Shown: positions 17,582 through 29,300, counted from the first letter of the stretch. The stretch is 64,000 bases of DNA from Uliginosibacterium gangwonense DSM 18521 (GCF_000373965.1 NZ_KB892835.1:462984-526983), one strand, 5' to 3'. The notes: generated by a model not told the origin, from the letters alone. Program-made: numbers and translations.

Positions 17582-17760
17582 GTTGCCAAATGTCCGCTGG
17601 GGGATGTACTAAAACGGTAAAGAAATGCAGTCTTTGTCCGATAAGAACATAGTGGTGAGCGGTGCTTTCCACGCCATTTTCTGATGCAGCGCAGTAAATT
17701 ATCCGGACCATGTGTATCAGCCACATGGATCGTTTCTGGCTTCAATTTTTGGGGGTTGCA

Positions 17761-19440
17761 ATGCATCGTTCTCCTCTGAGTGCTTTGGGCGTGAGCTACA
17801 GATTGGCGGCCCTGGTGATCATCTCGGTCGTTTCATTGGTGGGAGTTGGCTTTGGCGGTTGGATGGGCATATCTCAGGTCGCAAACTCGGTGACGACCTT
17901 GCAGGATGAGCGCCTGCCTGCGGCCAATCTGTTGGGGGAGATCCGCAGTTCCACCTCAACCCTGCTGCAATATTCATTTGAAGTGCTCTCCCGCGAGAAA
18001 CAGGTCAATGCGCAAAGCCGCTTCAAACAGGTACTCGAACGCAAACGCCTGATCGCCAACAACCTCAGTCAGGCCATGACTGCCTATGAGAATCTGCCCA
18101 AGAGTACCGAAGAAGCCGAGGCATGGAAAAAATTCAAGGATTCCATGGTGCCGTGGCGGGCGCGTAACGATGAGCTGTCAGCCGTGCTTCAGACGCTGAG
18201 TGAAAACGAGGATTTTGACAAGCAGGCTCAACTCTTCGGCCAGTACAAACAGCCTCTGGCAAGCTGGGGATTCGTCCAGTCCAGCGTGGATGTCAATCTC
18301 ACCAAATTGCTGACCTTGAATCGTACTGAAGCCGAGAAGGCGCGAGAGCACGATGTGGCTGTGCAGAAGCTGGCATTGCGATTTATCGCCGTAACGTTGG
18401 GGGTGGCTGTTGTGCTGTTGCTGGTGCTGGCGATTGTAATTGTGCGTAGCATCACTGTTCCTCTGGGGCGCCTGCGTCATACCATCGTTTCCATTGCCAA
18501 TGACAATGACTTTACCCGCCGCGCCGATGTACAGGGGCGTGATGAAATGGGGCAGACCGCCGAAGCCTTCAATCGCTTGCTGGAAGGTGCGCATGCCTCG
18601 TTGCGGGATGTGCTGGAAAATGCGGAAAGCATTTCTGTGGCGGCTCAGCGGGTGGCGCAGGCATCCCGGCAGGCCGAGGAATCCTCCGGCAACCAGAGTG
18701 AAGCCTCTGCCACGATGGCGGCTGCGATTGAGCAGATGACCGTATCGATCAATCATATCAATGACAGTATGCATGAGGCATCGGGTCAGGCACGCGAAGC
18801 TGGCGATGCGGCCAAGACCGGTTCTGAGATCATTCTGCGCAGCAATACTGAAATCGACACGATTGCGCAGGCGGTACAGAGTACCAGTCAGGCAATTGAT
18901 CATCTGAGCCGGGAATCCGAACGGATTTCACTGATTCTGCAGGTGATCAAGGATGTGGCCGACCAAACCAACCTGCTTGCACTCAACGCCGCAATCGAAG
19001 CCGCCCGAGCCGGTGAGCAGGGACGCGGATTTGCCGTGGTGGCCGACGAAGTGCGCAAGTTGGCCGAGCGCACCACACACTCCACGACTGAGATCGCCTC
19101 CTTGGTGCAGTCCATGCAGTCCTCCGGCAAAGAGGCTGTGCGCTGTATGGGGTTGGTCGATAAACAGGTGGGCAGCGGCAAGGCATTGTCGAGCGATGCA
19201 GTCGAGCACATCAAAGGGATTTACGATAGCGCCATGCGGGTGGTATCGGTGATTGGCGATGTTTCCGCCGCCATCCACGAGCAAAGCACGACTGCGCAAA
19301 GCATTGCGCGTGAAGTGGAATCGGTGGCGCGCCTGACTGAAACCGGGCATGTCACCGCAAGTGAGACGGCGAAGGTGTCGCAGGACCTGGACGCGCTGGC
19401 TGAGAATCTGCGTCTGGCAGTCAGCCGCTTCAAGGTTTGA
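17761..19440 (+). CDS. Methyl-accepting chemotaxis protein with four-helix sensor
   Basis: The ATG at 17761 ([15 protein letters not shown]) gives 559 residues; the 17 codons upstream in frame lack a ribosome site. Layout: membrane helix at about 13-35, a periplasmic all-helical sensor of the 4HB_MCP type to about 195, a second membrane helix ([20 protein letters not shown]), a HAMP linker, then a long signalling coiled coil. Its hairpin tip is [20 protein letters not shown] followed by [18 protein letters not shown]. The protein signals to CheA/CheW. It follows the ChvE transporter but has its own start region; sensing through ChvE would be an attractive guess without direct evidence. Confidence 0.9.
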   Translation: MHRSPLSALGVSYRLAALVIISVVSLVGVGFGGWMGISQVANSVTTLQDERLPAANLLGEIRSSTSTLLQYSFEVLSREKQVNAQSRFKQVLERKRLIANNLSQAMTAYENLPKSTEEAEAWKKFKDSMVPWRARNDELSAVLQTLSENEDFDKQAQLFGQYKQPLASWGFVQSSVDVNLTKLLTLNRTEAEKAREHDVAVQKLALRFIAVTLGVAVVLLLVLAIVIVRSITVPLGRLRHTIVSIANDNDFTRRADVQGRDEMGQTAEAFNRLLEGAHASLRDVLENAESISVAAQRVAQASRQAEESSGNQSEASATMAAAIEQMTVSINHINDSMHEASGQAREAGDAAKTGSEIILRSNTEIDTIAQAVQSTSQAIDHLSRESERISLILQVIKDVADQTNLLALNAAIEAARAGEQGRGFAVVADEVRKLAERTTHSTTEIASLVQSMQSSGKEAVRCMGLVDKQVGSGKALSSDAVEHIKGIYDSAMRVVSVIGDVSAAIHEQSTTAQSIAREVESVARLTETGHVTASETAKVSQDLDALAENLRLAVSRFKV

Positions 19441-19453
19441 TTCTGAGCGCTGT

Positions 19454-20614
19454 TCAGTGCTGCATTGCATGCAGGCGTTCGGCAAGGTTTGCGAGCGTCT
19501 GTTGGGTTTCCGCGTTGAAATTGTAGAGGCGGATCACTGTTTCCATGTTGTCATGCACCAGGCTTAATACATTGGCTTCCTGCTCTTCACTGAGGCCTAG
19601 GTAAGCAAATGCAGACAATAGCTTGCTCTGTAGTTCGGCATTGACGGCGGTGGCTGCCTGCTGGGCCGTGGCATATTTTTGTCGGAAAGATTCGATGGTG
19701 GCTTGCAGTTCCAATAACAGGGTTGTGATTTCGCTTTGTGTATGCTCCTGTATTTCTTCTGCCTGTTGCAGTTTGAGCTTCTGCATCGTTTCTGCCGTTT
19801 CAAGCGCACCCAATTTGGCATCAATGCTCTCTGCGGCAATACACAGATTGTCACGGATGCGCCCACACAGGTCCGGGTCGTCCAGCGGCATGCTGTTGAC
19901 CAGGATGCTCGTGCTCTCGTAGTTGTAGGCCGCATGCTGTTTGAATTCAACCACCCGCCCCATCTCGCGCACTTTGCGGATAACGGATATCGCCAGTGGC
20001 TGGTTTTCGCCTTCCGGGCTGAAAGTATATTCTTGGCCCTGTATGCGTAACTGAACGGCTCCCCGGAGTTGATAGACAGCCAATAGCCCCAAAAAGGCTT
20101 CTGCGATGGCACGATAGTTTTCGCAATAGTTCAACTCGCGCAGAAAGTTCAGCAAACCGGCATATTCACCCAGGCTGCTCATCACCGTGCTTGTCATCGT
20201 ATTGGCTTCAGCAACCCGCAGATGCAGCATCGATTCGTGCAGAACGGCACGCTGGGTGACTTCTACCTTTTGCTTGACCTCGGCCAGCTTGTAAGGCTTG
20301 ACCATGAAGTCGGTGCCACCGGCTTTGTAGCCTTCCAGGCGGGAGTCCAGATCGTCCAGTGCGGAAATGAATATCACGGGCCTGGTTTGGCCTGTTTCTT
20401 GTGCGCGGATCTGGCGGCATAGATCAAAACCATTCATGCCGGGCAGGTCGACATCCAGCAAAAACAGGTTGGGCATGCCTGTTTTGAGGCGCTCAAGACA
20501 TTCTTCGGCTGATGCAAAACTTTCCACCGTGTATTGGGCGCTGAAGGCTGATTCTAAAACCCGGCGTGTGGCTTCAGCGTCATCAACAATGAAAATCGAG
20601 AACGGCTCGCTCAT
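19454..20614 (-). CDS. Response regulator with long helical output region
   Basis: The 386-residue protein starts with a receiver domain (FSIFIVDDAEATRRV; phospho-acceptor Asp in LFLLDVDLPGMNG; Lys in MVKPYKLAEVK). The rest has no DNA-binding, GGDEF or EAL domain that I recognise. The middle looks like a globular domain (about 145-265, with GAVQLRIQGQEYTFSPEG). The C-terminus is helical and probably coiled coil (AAESIDAKLGALETAETMQK onward). It is 38 nt downstream of the giant hybrid kinase on the same strand, so it is likely its partner. GAGG precedes the ATG. The output activity is unknown. Confidence 0.85.
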   Translation of the reverse strand: MSEPFSIFIVDDAEATRRVLESAFSAQYTVESFASAEECLERLKTGMPNLFLLDVDLPGMNGFDLCRQIRAQETGQTRPVIFISALDDLDSRLEGYKAGGTDFMVKPYKLAEVKQKVEVTQRAVLHESMLHLRVAEANTMTSTVMSSLGEYAGLLNFLRELNYCENYRAIAEAFLGLLAVYQLRGAVQLRIQGQEYTFSPEGENQPLAISVIRKVREMGRVVEFKQHAAYNYESTSILVNSMPLDDPDLCGRIRDNLCIAAESIDAKLGALETAETMQKLKLQQAEEIQEHTQSEITTLLLELQATIESFRQKYATAQQAATAVNAELQSKLLSAFAYLGLSEEQEANVLSLVHDNMETVIRLYNFNAETQQTLANLAERLHAMQH

Positions 20615-20652
20615 GGGAGGCTCCTCACGAAAGGCTGTGCACCGATATCAGT

Positions 20653-23600
20653 CTATGCGCTTTCAGAGGGGGGGGGGTTGGGTATGCCTTTGTGTCGGCC
20701 CGCCAAAAAGGCATCCAGTTGTGGGATCACCGCTTGGAGTGCCTCTTCAAGCTGGCTCAGGTAGTTTTCTGCTTCCACCCCGGAGCCTGTTTTGGCGGCG
20801 ATTTCAAGTGCTTTACAGAGCTGGACTGCCTGCGGCGCGCACAATCCGGCAAGGCTGCCAGCGAGTTTGTGACTGGTTTTTTTTATCTGCACTAGATTGT
20901 GAAGCGTGCAAGCATGGGTGAGCGTGGCAAGATCTTCATCGATCTGCTTGCGCACGAGTGACGTGTACATCACCAGCGTCTCTTCGCTCTGATCCAAGCG
21001 CTCCAGTGCTTCGTCAAAATTCACTTCGAATGTCGAGGCTGGGGTGGCGTTTATGACAGATGCCTCGGGGTCCGAGGGATTGGAGACCAAGGTGGAACTT
21101 AACCACCTGTCCAAGGTGGGCAGCAAGGTGTGGATGTCTACAGGTTTGGCCAGGAAGTCATCCATGCCTGCGGCCAGGCAACGGGCCCGATCTTCCTCAA
21201 ATGCGCCGGCGGTTAATGCAATGATCGGGACGCGCAGCGGAGGGTTATCTTTTTCCCAAAGGCGCACCTGCCGGGTAGCCTCCAGGCCGTCCATGACGGG
21301 CATCTGGCAGTCCATGAGCACTGCATCAGGTCGATCTGTCTGTTTGCATAGAGCGGCAATTGCCTGGGCTCCGTCCGTCACACAACTGACCTGATAACCA
21401 CTACGGGTAAGTAGTGCGCGAATCAGCAGGATATTGGCAGGTGTGTCTTCCACGACCAGAATATGCTTTGCCCGAGCGGGGGAGGCGGTGAGCGGGCCGC
21501 TTGGAGCGGGGGAGGTCAGGGCTGCGGCAAGTGGCTTGTTCTCCGTATCCGCCCCCTGGTATTCCAGGGGTACTTCAAACCAGAAGCATGAGCCCTGGCC
21601 TTCCACGCTACGCATGCCGACCGAGCCCCCCATCAATTCCACCAGGCGGCGGGTAATCGCCAGCCCCAGGCCGGAGCCGCCAAAGCGCCGGGTGATGGAG
21701 CTATCCACCTGGGAGAAGAGTTCAAACAGCTTGCTTTGTTTGTCTGTGGCGACACCTATGCCGGTGTCCTCAATCGAAAAATGCAGGCGGCGCAAGGTTT
21801 CTTTTTCGGCGGGGATGTCTTCCACACATAGGCTGATCGAACCGGTGTGAGTGAATTTGACCGCGTTGCTCACCAGATTGGAAAGAACCTGGCGTAGGCG
21901 CAGTGGGTCTCCCCAGCAGCGGCCGGGTTTGAGTTTGAGCGTGGAGTGCAGGACCAGATCTTTTTCACGTGCGGCCGGGGCAAACAGACTGACAATGTCA
22001 TTGATGATGTGTTCGGGTGAGAAGGCTACGCGGTCCAGTTCCATCCGGCCCGCTTCCACCTTGGATAGATCTAGAATGTCGTTGAGCAGGGCGAGCAGCG
22101 TCTGGCCGGAGTTGTAGATGATTTCTGCATACTTCTCCACCTCTCCTTCCTTGATTCCCGGCATCAGTAAAAGTTGGGCCATGCCCAGAATACTGTTCAT
22201 CGGGGTGCGGATTTCATGACTCATTGTGGCCAGGAAGTTGCTCTTGGCACGGCTGGCAGCTTCGGCGGCTTCGCGGGCGTGTTCAAGCTCGCTGACATCA
22301 ACACGGAAACCGACGATGTGCCCGTTGGCCGTGCGCCGTTCCTTGATGCGAATCCAGTTGCCATAGCCGGTTTTTTGCAGCAGGTCCATATCTCCAACGT
22401 CATGGCTGCGCTTGCACTCGGCAATCCAGGCATCAAGTTCCTCGGTACTCATCCCGCGAGGCTCATATTGCGCCCGGTAGCGCAAGATATCTTCAAACGT
22501 GGGGTGGGTGTCGACCAGCTCTACCGGCAGTTGGTACATCTCCCGGTATTTCTCGTTGCAGAAAATGAGTCGGTCTTCGGTGTTGAAAATGACAAATGCT
22601 TCACCGATGGTTTCGATGGCCGAGCGCATCAGGATTTCGCTGTGTGCCAGTGCTGCAGCTTTTTGTGCAACGAGGCTTTCCAGTTCTGCCTGACTGCGGC
22701 GGGTTTCTGTCACGTCGATGGCTACGCCGATGATGGCCGGGCGCCCTTGGTACTGGGTGAGTCGGCTATGGGCTTCGACCATGATCGGCGAGCCATCTGC
22801 TTTGTGCAGGGCAACCCCGAAATGCATGCGTGTCATGTTCGCTTCAATGTAATGCTGCCATCCTCCTTGAATGCGATCGGCATCTTCCGGGGCGATCAGA
22901 TCCAATACATTCAGTTTGCCAATGATCTCCTCGGGAGAGCTATACCCCAGCATGCTGGCCAACCCTGGATTGACATAGACAAAGTCATTGTCCTGGATGA
23001 TATAGATGCCTACGATGGACTGCTCGACCAGTGCGCGGAATTTGCTGGTTTCTTCGACGACCTGTTGCTCCAGGCGGTCACGATAGGCTGCCAGTTCTGT
23101 CTCCAGCTTTTTGCGCTCGCTGATATCGCGCACAAGCATCAGGGTATAGCTGTTGTTGTTGTATTCAAAGTGGTTGGCGCTGATCTCCACGGGGAAAGTA
23201 CCGCCATCCTGGCGGCGGTGCTGGCTTTCCAGTATGCGTGCGCCTTCAATCTGAATGTCATTCCTGAGTTTGGCCCAGTAGTCCTCATTCCAGTCAGGGG
23301 TGATCTGGGCGATGGACATGCCAAGCAATTGCTCCCGCGTATAGCCAAGTTGCGTGGAGCAGGCTGCATTGACATAGGTGAAGTGAGAGGAGGCATCCAG
23401 CAGATACATGGCTTCGTCCATGTGATTGATGGCAAACCCCATGAGAATGCGTTGCCATTCGGAAGCCTGGCGTTCGGTAATATCGTTGATGACCGCGTAC
23501 AACAGGCTGCGCCCTTCCAGGGTCATGGTGACCGAGCGCACTTCCACCTGGCGGATGTTGCCATCGGCCAAGCGGTGCGCTAGGTAGAAGCAGTCGCGCC

Positions 23601-24873
23601 GGTTGCTCAAGGCTTGGGCGATTTCATACTGAATCTGCTCAAGCGGATTGGGGTTGATGGTGCCAATGGGCATCCCTTTGAATTGCGCGCGCGTATAACC
23701 GTAAAAATGCTGTGCAGCTAGGTTGCCATCGATGATGGTGGTGGTATCCGGGTCGATGAGGAGCATGACGGAGTTTGAATGCTCAAATACCGCACGGTAG
23801 CGACTTTCGCTCTGGAGCAATTCCTTGGTGATATCTTCGGCCAGCACTTCGGCGCGGCGCCGCTGGTCGCTCATCCGCGACAGCACCAGATACAGCAGAA
23901 TGGCGATCATCCCGCCCGCGCCGGTGATGATCCAGGGCAGCTTGCGTTCTTCCGTGGAAAAAAGGCTCGGCAGTGAATACAGGTGCAGCGACCAGATTTT
24001 GTTGCCGATCGACATGTGGTGCCAGGTCTCAAATAGGGGCGGCTCCGTTTCGGCCATGCCTGCTGGATTGGCGTTGGGTGCTGTGTTCAGGTCTTCGATC
24101 TGCAAACTCAACCCGTCCTGCAAGCTGTTCATCAACCTGGAGATCAGGTCACGCGGGCGGAAGTGGCCAAACACATATCCCATTAGGGCGGCGCGGCGCT
24201 GCTCTGTCGAGGCGGGTGTCTGGCCGTTACGGTAGATGGCGTGAAACAGGATGATGCCTTCCTGGGGAGTGCGTCCGGTTTCCGGGTCAAACAGAGTGGG
24301 CTCTGAAGCCGTGATGGCCCCTGTATCCCGCGCCTGCTCCATGGCTTCACGCAAGGCTGGGGTGGCCAGCATGTTGCGGCCGAGCAGTTGCCGATTGCTC
24401 CAGTTGAACGGTTCGATGCGTGTGACGACGGCCAATTCCGCAGGCTGTCCGCCAGGGTGGATGTAGTAATCGGCAAAGCCTTCTGACTGCATCCGGGCGA
24501 TCAGCTCTGCGCCAGCCTGGGCCGGTAGTGACTCGATGTATCCCAGCCCCAGGATTTCCGGATGGTCGACAGGCAGTTGCAACTGTCCCACATAGTGAGC
24601 CCATTTTTCGCGGGGAATATTATGGGGGGATTGTGATTGCACCAAGCCTGCCGCACTTTGCAATAGCGTTTCATATTCCTGTATGTGACGCATGACGGCG
24701 TTGGCGGTGGCATCGGCCTGGAAGGTGAAGCGTTCGCGCGCCCGCGCCTTGATTGCCTGCTGCGAGTACCAGGCTGACAATAGGGTCAGCCCCAGCGTCA
24801 ACAGCAATACACCCCATGACACCAGCGGATAGCGCAGCCATTTCATTATCCGGGTGCTGAAGTTCATGGGCAT
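20653..24873 (-). CDS. Giant hybrid histidine kinase: CHASE, four PAS, kinase, receiver, HPt
   Basis: About 1406 residues from the ATG at 24873 (MPMNFSTRIMKW, GGA 4 nt upstream); a start at 24867 or 24936 is also possible. Order: membrane helix (15-38); extracytoplasmic CHASE domain (55-290, with LGLGYIESLPAQAGAE, FNWSNRQLLGRNML and LMGYVFGHFRPRDLISRLM); second helix (312-333); four PAS domains (about 355-470, 475-590, 605-725, 745-865); kinase core with phospho-His in FLATMSHEIRTPMNSILG (about 886) and ATP-binding boxes VSNAVKF, EDTGIGV and GSGLGLAI. A receiver (Asp in AVLMDCQMPVMDG, about 1188) and a C-terminal HPt (KKTSHKLAGSLAG, about 1335) follow. A complete phosphorelay in one chain; the ligand is unknown. 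The response regulator downstream is a likely partner. Confidence 0.9.
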   Translation of the reverse strand: MPMNFSTRIMKWLRYPLVSWGVLLLTLGLTLLSAWYSQQAIKARARERFTFQADATANAVMRHIQEYETLLQSAAGLVQSQSPHNIPREKWAHYVGQLQLPVDHPEILGLGYIESLPAQAGAELIARMQSEGFADYYIHPGGQPAELAVVTRIEPFNWSNRQLLGRNMLATPALREAMEQARDTGAITASEPTLFDPETGRTPQEGIILFHAIYRNGQTPASTEQRRAALMGYVFGHFRPRDLISRLMNSLQDGLSLQIEDLNTAPNANPAGMAETEPPLFETWHHMSIGNKIWSLHLYSLPSLFSTEERKLPWIITGAGGMIAILLYLVLSRMSDQRRRAEVLAEDITKELLQSESRYRAVFEHSNSVMLLIDPDTTTIIDGNLAAQHFYGYTRAQFKGMPIGTINPNPLEQIQYEIAQALSNRRDCFYLAHRLADGNIRQVEVRSVTMTLEGRSLLYAVINDITERQASEWQRILMGFAINHMDEAMYLLDASSHFTYVNAACSTQLGYTREQLLGMSIAQITPDWNEDYWAKLRNDIQIEGARILESQHRRQDGGTFPVEISANHFEYNNNSYTLMLVRDISERKKLETELAAYRDRLEQQVVEETSKFRALVEQSIVGIYIIQDNDFVYVNPGLASMLGYSSPEEIIGKLNVLDLIAPEDADRIQGGWQHYIEANMTRMHFGVALHKADGSPIMVEAHSRLTQYQGRPAIIGVAIDVTETRRSQAELESLVAQKAAALAHSEILMRSAIETIGEAFVIFNTEDRLIFCNEKYREMYQLPVELVDTHPTFEDILRYRAQYEPRGMSTEELDAWIAECKRSHDVGDMDLLQKTGYGNWIRIKERRTANGHIVGFRVDVSELEHAREAAEAASRAKSNFLATMSHEIRTPMNSILGMAQLLLMPGIKEGEVEKYAEIIYNSGQTLLALLNDILDLSKVEAGRMELDRVAFSPEHIINDIVSLFAPAAREKDLVLHSTLKLKPGRCWGDPLRLRQVLSNLVSNAVKFTHTGSISLCVEDIPAEKETLRRLHFSIEDTGIGVATDKQSKLFELFSQVDSSITRRFGGSGLGLAITRRLVELMGGSVGMRSVEGQGSCFWFEVPLEYQGADTENKPLAAALTSPAPSGPLTASPARAKHILVVEDTPANILLIRALLTRSGYQVSCVTDGAQAIAALCKQTDRPDAVLMDCQMPVMDGLEATRQVRLWEKDNPPLRVPIIALTAGAFEEDRARCLAAGMDDFLAKPVDIHTLLPTLDRWLSSTLVSNPSDPEASVINATPASTFEVNFDEALERLDQSEETLVMYTSLVRKQIDEDLATLTHACTLHNLVQIKKTSHKLAGSLAGLCAPQAVQLCKALEIAAKTGSGVEAENYLSQLEEALQAVIPQLDAFLAGRHKGIPNPPPSESA

Positions 24874-25264
24874 GCCGTCCTTTGTATAGCCTTGGCTGAG
24901 GTCGTTGATACGTAATGTGATGTTACGGCCAAGCATGCGCTGACGTGAGGGCTTGTACCAAAAAAGATCAGACGGTTTGTGAGTTCAGACAGCAATTTTT
25001 ACATTTTCTACGGCGCCCCTTTTGCGTCAAGCCGGGATGTTGGGACGTTTAGGCAGGTCGATCAAGGCTGCCACAATTTTGTCGTATACAGAGGCTAGGG
25101 TGCATCTTGTAGGGCGGGAGTGGCGACTCTTTCCTGCTATAGATCGCGCCCGGGGGATCAAGCGCAAAGCTTCCCCCTAGTCTGTGTGTTGACGGACGTT
25201 TCAGTGGGTTTTCAGATGCATCAATGCCTGGAAGCTGCTATGGCATGCATGAATGGAGCAGGCT
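24874..25264. other. Divergent intergenic region between two sensor systems
   Basis: About 390 bp with no gene I can support. TTGACG at about 25189-25194 followed by TCAGAT after 17 nt is a possible weak promoter for the binding-protein gene. Nothing else stands out. Confidence 0.4.
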
Positions 25265-26386
25265 ATGAAAGAGCGGATCAATGGCAGGATGTGTGGTCTT
25301 GCGGCTTTGTTCTCGGTTGCGTGCCTGACCGCCTGTAGCAAGCCGGACCCCATCACCATAGGCTTCATCGGCGGCCTGAGCGGCAATACGGCAGATCTTG
25401 GCGAAGCGGGGCGCAATGGTGCCATGCTGGCTTTTGATGAGGCCAACGAGGCGGGCGGAATCAATGGGCACCGCCTGGAACTGGAGGTCCGCGATGATCA
25501 GCAAAAGCCTGAACTTGCCCGCCAGGGGGTACAAGACCTGCTCGCGCACCACGTGTCCGCGATTATCGGGCCGATGACCAGTGCCATGGCCATGGCGGTT
25601 CAGTCGGTGATTGCCTCTGACAATATCGTCATGGTCAGCCCGACAGTCAGCACCGTAGATTTGAGCAACAAGGACGACAATTTTCTGCGGGTGATTTCTT
25701 CTACGGCGGACTACGCTTTCCGCACGGCCGGGTATCTGTACCAGAAGCGCGGGCAGCGCAGGCTGGCCGCAATTTATGACCTCAACAACCGCTCCTACAC
25801 AGAGAGCTGGTTGCGGGACTTTCGTAAGGCATTTGAGCTGCGTGGCGGGGCTGTTGTCAAGGCAGTGAGCTTTGATGCGGCCCAAACACAGGATTTTGCC
25901 CCTGCGGTGCAAGAACTGCTCTCGGCCAAGCCTGATGGGCTCATCATCATTGCCAGTGCGGTCAGCGCTGCTGCAATCTGTCAAAAAATACGCGCAACGA
26001 ATGAACACATCCCCGTTGCCATGACCGAATGGTCTGCTACGGAGACGTTGATTAGCGCTGGCGGCAAGGCGGTTGAAGGGGTTCTGGTGGCGCAGTTTCT
26101 GGATCGCCGTGACAGCACCCCGCGTTATCAACAGTTCCTCAAGCGCTACAAGCAACGCTTTGGCAAAGATCCTGGCTTTGCCGGCGTGACCGGCTATGAC
26201 GCGGCAAATGTGGTGATCACAGGCTTGCGCCACGATGCTGACCCGAGCCACCTCAAGGCCACTCTGCTGGGCATCCGGCAGTTTCAAGGCGTACAACAGG
26301 ATATCAACCTCAATCGTTTTGGGGATGCAGATCGGGTGACCTTTATGACAGAGATACGTCACGCACACTATGTAACCGTGGAGTAA
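25265..26386 (+). CDS. Periplasmic binding lipoprotein, branched-chain amino acid (LivJ) type
   Basis: The ATG at 25265 follows GGAG by 6 nt; it gives 373 residues. A lipoprotein signal ends at the lipobox in VACLTACSKPD, so the protein is anchored by a lipidated Cys. The rest is a Leu/Ile/Val-type type I periplasmic binding fold: ITIGFIGGLSGNTADLG, GAMLAFDEANEAGGINGHRL, VSAIIGPMTSAMAMAV, IVMVSPTVST and GYDAANVVITGL. No transporter genes are present. Instead a hybrid kinase starts 4 nt after its stop codon. It is therefore probably a ligand-capturing co-sensor for that kinase, not a transport component (inference). Confidence 0.85.
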   Translation: MKERINGRMCGLAALFSVACLTACSKPDPITIGFIGGLSGNTADLGEAGRNGAMLAFDEANEAGGINGHRLELEVRDDQQKPELARQGVQDLLAHHVSAIIGPMTSAMAMAVQSVIASDNIVMVSPTVSTVDLSNKDDNFLRVISSTADYAFRTAGYLYQKRGQRRLAAIYDLNNRSYTESWLRDFRKAFELRGGAVVKAVSFDAAQTQDFAPAVQELLSAKPDGLIIIASAVSAAAICQKIRATNEHIPVAMTEWSATETLISAGGKAVEGVLVAQFLDRRDSTPRYQQFLKRYKQRFGKDPGFAGVTGYDAANVVITGLRHDADPSHLKATLLGIRQFQGVQQDINLNRFGDADRVTFMTEIRHAHYVTVE

Positions 26387-26390
26387 CAAG

Positions 26391-29300
26391 GTGCGTCAGC
26401 GTTCCTTACGACGCCTCCTGGCTTTCCATGCGCTGTGGGCGCTCGTGTTTCCGCTGCTGGCCATAGCCATGTTTTCCGTATTCTGGATCGTACCCAAGAT
26501 CCATCAGGAAATGGTCGATCAGCAGCGCGAGCTGGCTGTGTCTTCCGCCATGCAGATTGAGCACTACCTCAATGATTCGCTCGGGGGGATTACCGAAGCG
26601 GCAACGGATTATGCCGATGCGGCCAGCAACAATACGAACCCGAACGAGGTATTGGATGCATTGGTACGTGCCTCGGATTATTTTAATGTCATTTATGTGG
26701 TCAGCCGGGCCGATGGCGTGATCAAGGCGGTAGGCATGCCAAGAGCCGGAAATGCGCGCAGGGATGATCTCCTGGGGGCTGATCTGAGTGTGGCCAGTGG
26801 GTTCACCGAGGCCGCGCGGCGCAAGGAATTGTACTGGTCGGACTCTTTCCGATCTGTGGCAGGCTTCGACCCTGTTGTGACGATCATAGACCCCAGAGAT
26901 CGTTTCCTGGTGGTTGGAGAGGTCAGCCTGGAGCGCCTCTCCAGGCGTCTGCACGGTCTTGCCCAAGACCCGCTGCAGCGTGTTCTGCTGATCAATAGCC
27001 GGGGTGTGCTCATTGCCGATCAGAATGTCGGTGCCACTGTCCAGCAGAGGGATTTGAGCGGCATCCCTTTGATCCAGGCTGGGTTGGCGTCCAGACGGAT
27101 CAATACAGCGGAATTTGTACTCGATGGACAATCCCTGCTGGGGAGCATGATCCCGCTCAAAGGGGGCCTGGGGTGGAGTGTGATTGTCGCCCGTCCGTTA
27201 TCGAGTGTATATCGGCCGATCTGGGTTGCATTGATCATAGCGGGCGGTTGCCTGACTGTGATGGCCGGGATCGGATTTTTTGTTGCATTTGTCATGGGTG
27301 GGCACTTGGCACGTCGTTTTGAAGTGCTCTCGGCACAGGCGGCAAAGGTTGTGGCCGGAGGCGATATCCGGGCATGGCCAGAGGTGGATATCCGGGAGTT
27401 TGCCACCTTATCGGATAATCTGAAAAAAATGTTTTCGGCATTGAGCCGACGCGAGCGGGAACTGTCGACCCTGATGGGGAATCTGCCCCTGGTGGTCTGC
27501 ATGATTGATCTGGAAGGACGGATTCTGCTTGCCGAAGGGCGTGCGCTGGCAGGCATGGAGTTGAGTGCCGCCGATTTGATCGGTACGCCGGCAGAGGATA
27601 TGGTGGGGCGGCAAGCCGAGATTTGTGCTGCCTTGCGGCAAACCCTGCATCACGGAGAGCGAACTCATGTGGAAGCGATGGTGGGGGTGCAGTGGCTGGA
27701 CTGTCTGTTTGAGCCGCTCCAGGATGAGCGCGGCAGCATTACCGGGGTGCTCGCCGTGTATTTTGAAACGACTGCGCGGCGCAACGCCGAGGGGGCACTG
27801 CGCGAAAGCGAATTGCGATATAGGCAGTTGTTTGAAAATCTGACGGTAGGTTTTGCCCTGCATGAAGTGATTTATTCGCCTGATGGTACAGTGTGCGATG
27901 GTCGTTATCTTGATGCGAATCCGGCCTTTGAGCGCTTGCTGGGAAAACGGCGTGCCGAGATTGTTGGGCGGACAATTCGTGAAATCGTGCCCCGCAAGGC
28001 ACAGGAATGGATTGAGCTGTGCGCGCAGGTCGCAATCAGCGGTATTTCCTTGGCGTATCTTGATTACGTATCAGAAGGCGGGCGTATTCTGGATGCATGG
28101 ATCTTCTCGCCCAGAGCCGGGCAGTTTGCCGTGCTCTTGTCGGATGTGACTGAGCGCAGGCAGGCCGAGGATCAATTGCGACGGCTGAATCAGGATCTTG
28201 AGCTGCGCGTGCATCAGCGCACTGTAGATCTGGAAACTGCCAATGGTCGGTTGGTGGAGGCGCTGAGGGCTGCGCAGGGGGCAACACGGGCCAAGAGCGA
28301 ATTCCTGGCCAATATGAGCCATGAGATCCGCACGCCGATGAATGCGGTGATCGGCATGATCTACCTGGCATTGCAGACTGATTTGAATGTCCGCCAACGG
28401 GAATACCTGACAAAAGCCAGCATGGCGGCAGACTCCTTGCTGGCGATCATTAATGACATCTTGGATTTCTCAAAAATCGAAGCGGGTAAGCTTGAGTTGG
28501 AGCGTGCAGAGTTCCGCCTGGATGACGTGCTTGAACGCATCATCGCCATTGTTGGCCTGCGGGCACAGGAGAAAGATCTTGAATTTGTGCTCCGCGTGGA
28601 TGCAGATGTGCCGCAGAGCCTGATCGGAGATGCCTTACGCCTGGAGCAGATTCTGGTCAATCTTTGCAACAACGCAGTCAAGTTCACCGAAGCGGGCGAA
28701 GTGGTAATGTCTGTGTCATTGAGGGGTGAGGGTGGCCCCGACATGCTCATGCTGAAGTTTTCCGTCCGTGATACAGGGATCGGCATGGAGGCTGCGCAAG
28801 CCGCAAAACTGTTCCAGCCCTTTGTTCAGGCGGATGCCTCCAGTACCCGCAAATATGGTGGAACGGGTTTGGGTTTGGCGATCTGTCGGCAGTTGGCTGA
28901 GTTGATGGGAGGGCAGATCTGGGTAGATAGCGAAGCCGGAGTCGGGAGTGAGTTTTCTGTGGTGCTATGTCTGACGCATGGAACAGAATCGAGATCTCTG
29001 TATCTATCCTCAGAAGTAGGGGCGCAGATTCTTTCCGTTTTGGTGGCCGACGACAACCCGAGTGTCTGTGATGTGTTGGCCGATCTGCTGGCCCGCCTGG
29101 GGCACTTGTGCACGGTGGCGCACAGCGCACAGGAAGTGGATGAGCGCTTGCAGCAGGCATCGGCGCAAAAGTTTGACATCGCGCTACTCGACTGGCGCTT
29201 GCCAGGGCTGGAGGGGCAGGCCATTGTGCCCTGGTTTGCAAGCCGTTTCGCTCATGCACGGTTGGTACTCCTGATGGCCAACGGTGAGCAGACTGTTGTG

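Noticed and set aside
22174..23583. A 469-codon plus-strand open frame opposite the giant histidine kinase
   Set aside because: It is the antisense shadow of a well-supported kinase gene with intact motifs; it has no ribosome site and no recognisable domain.
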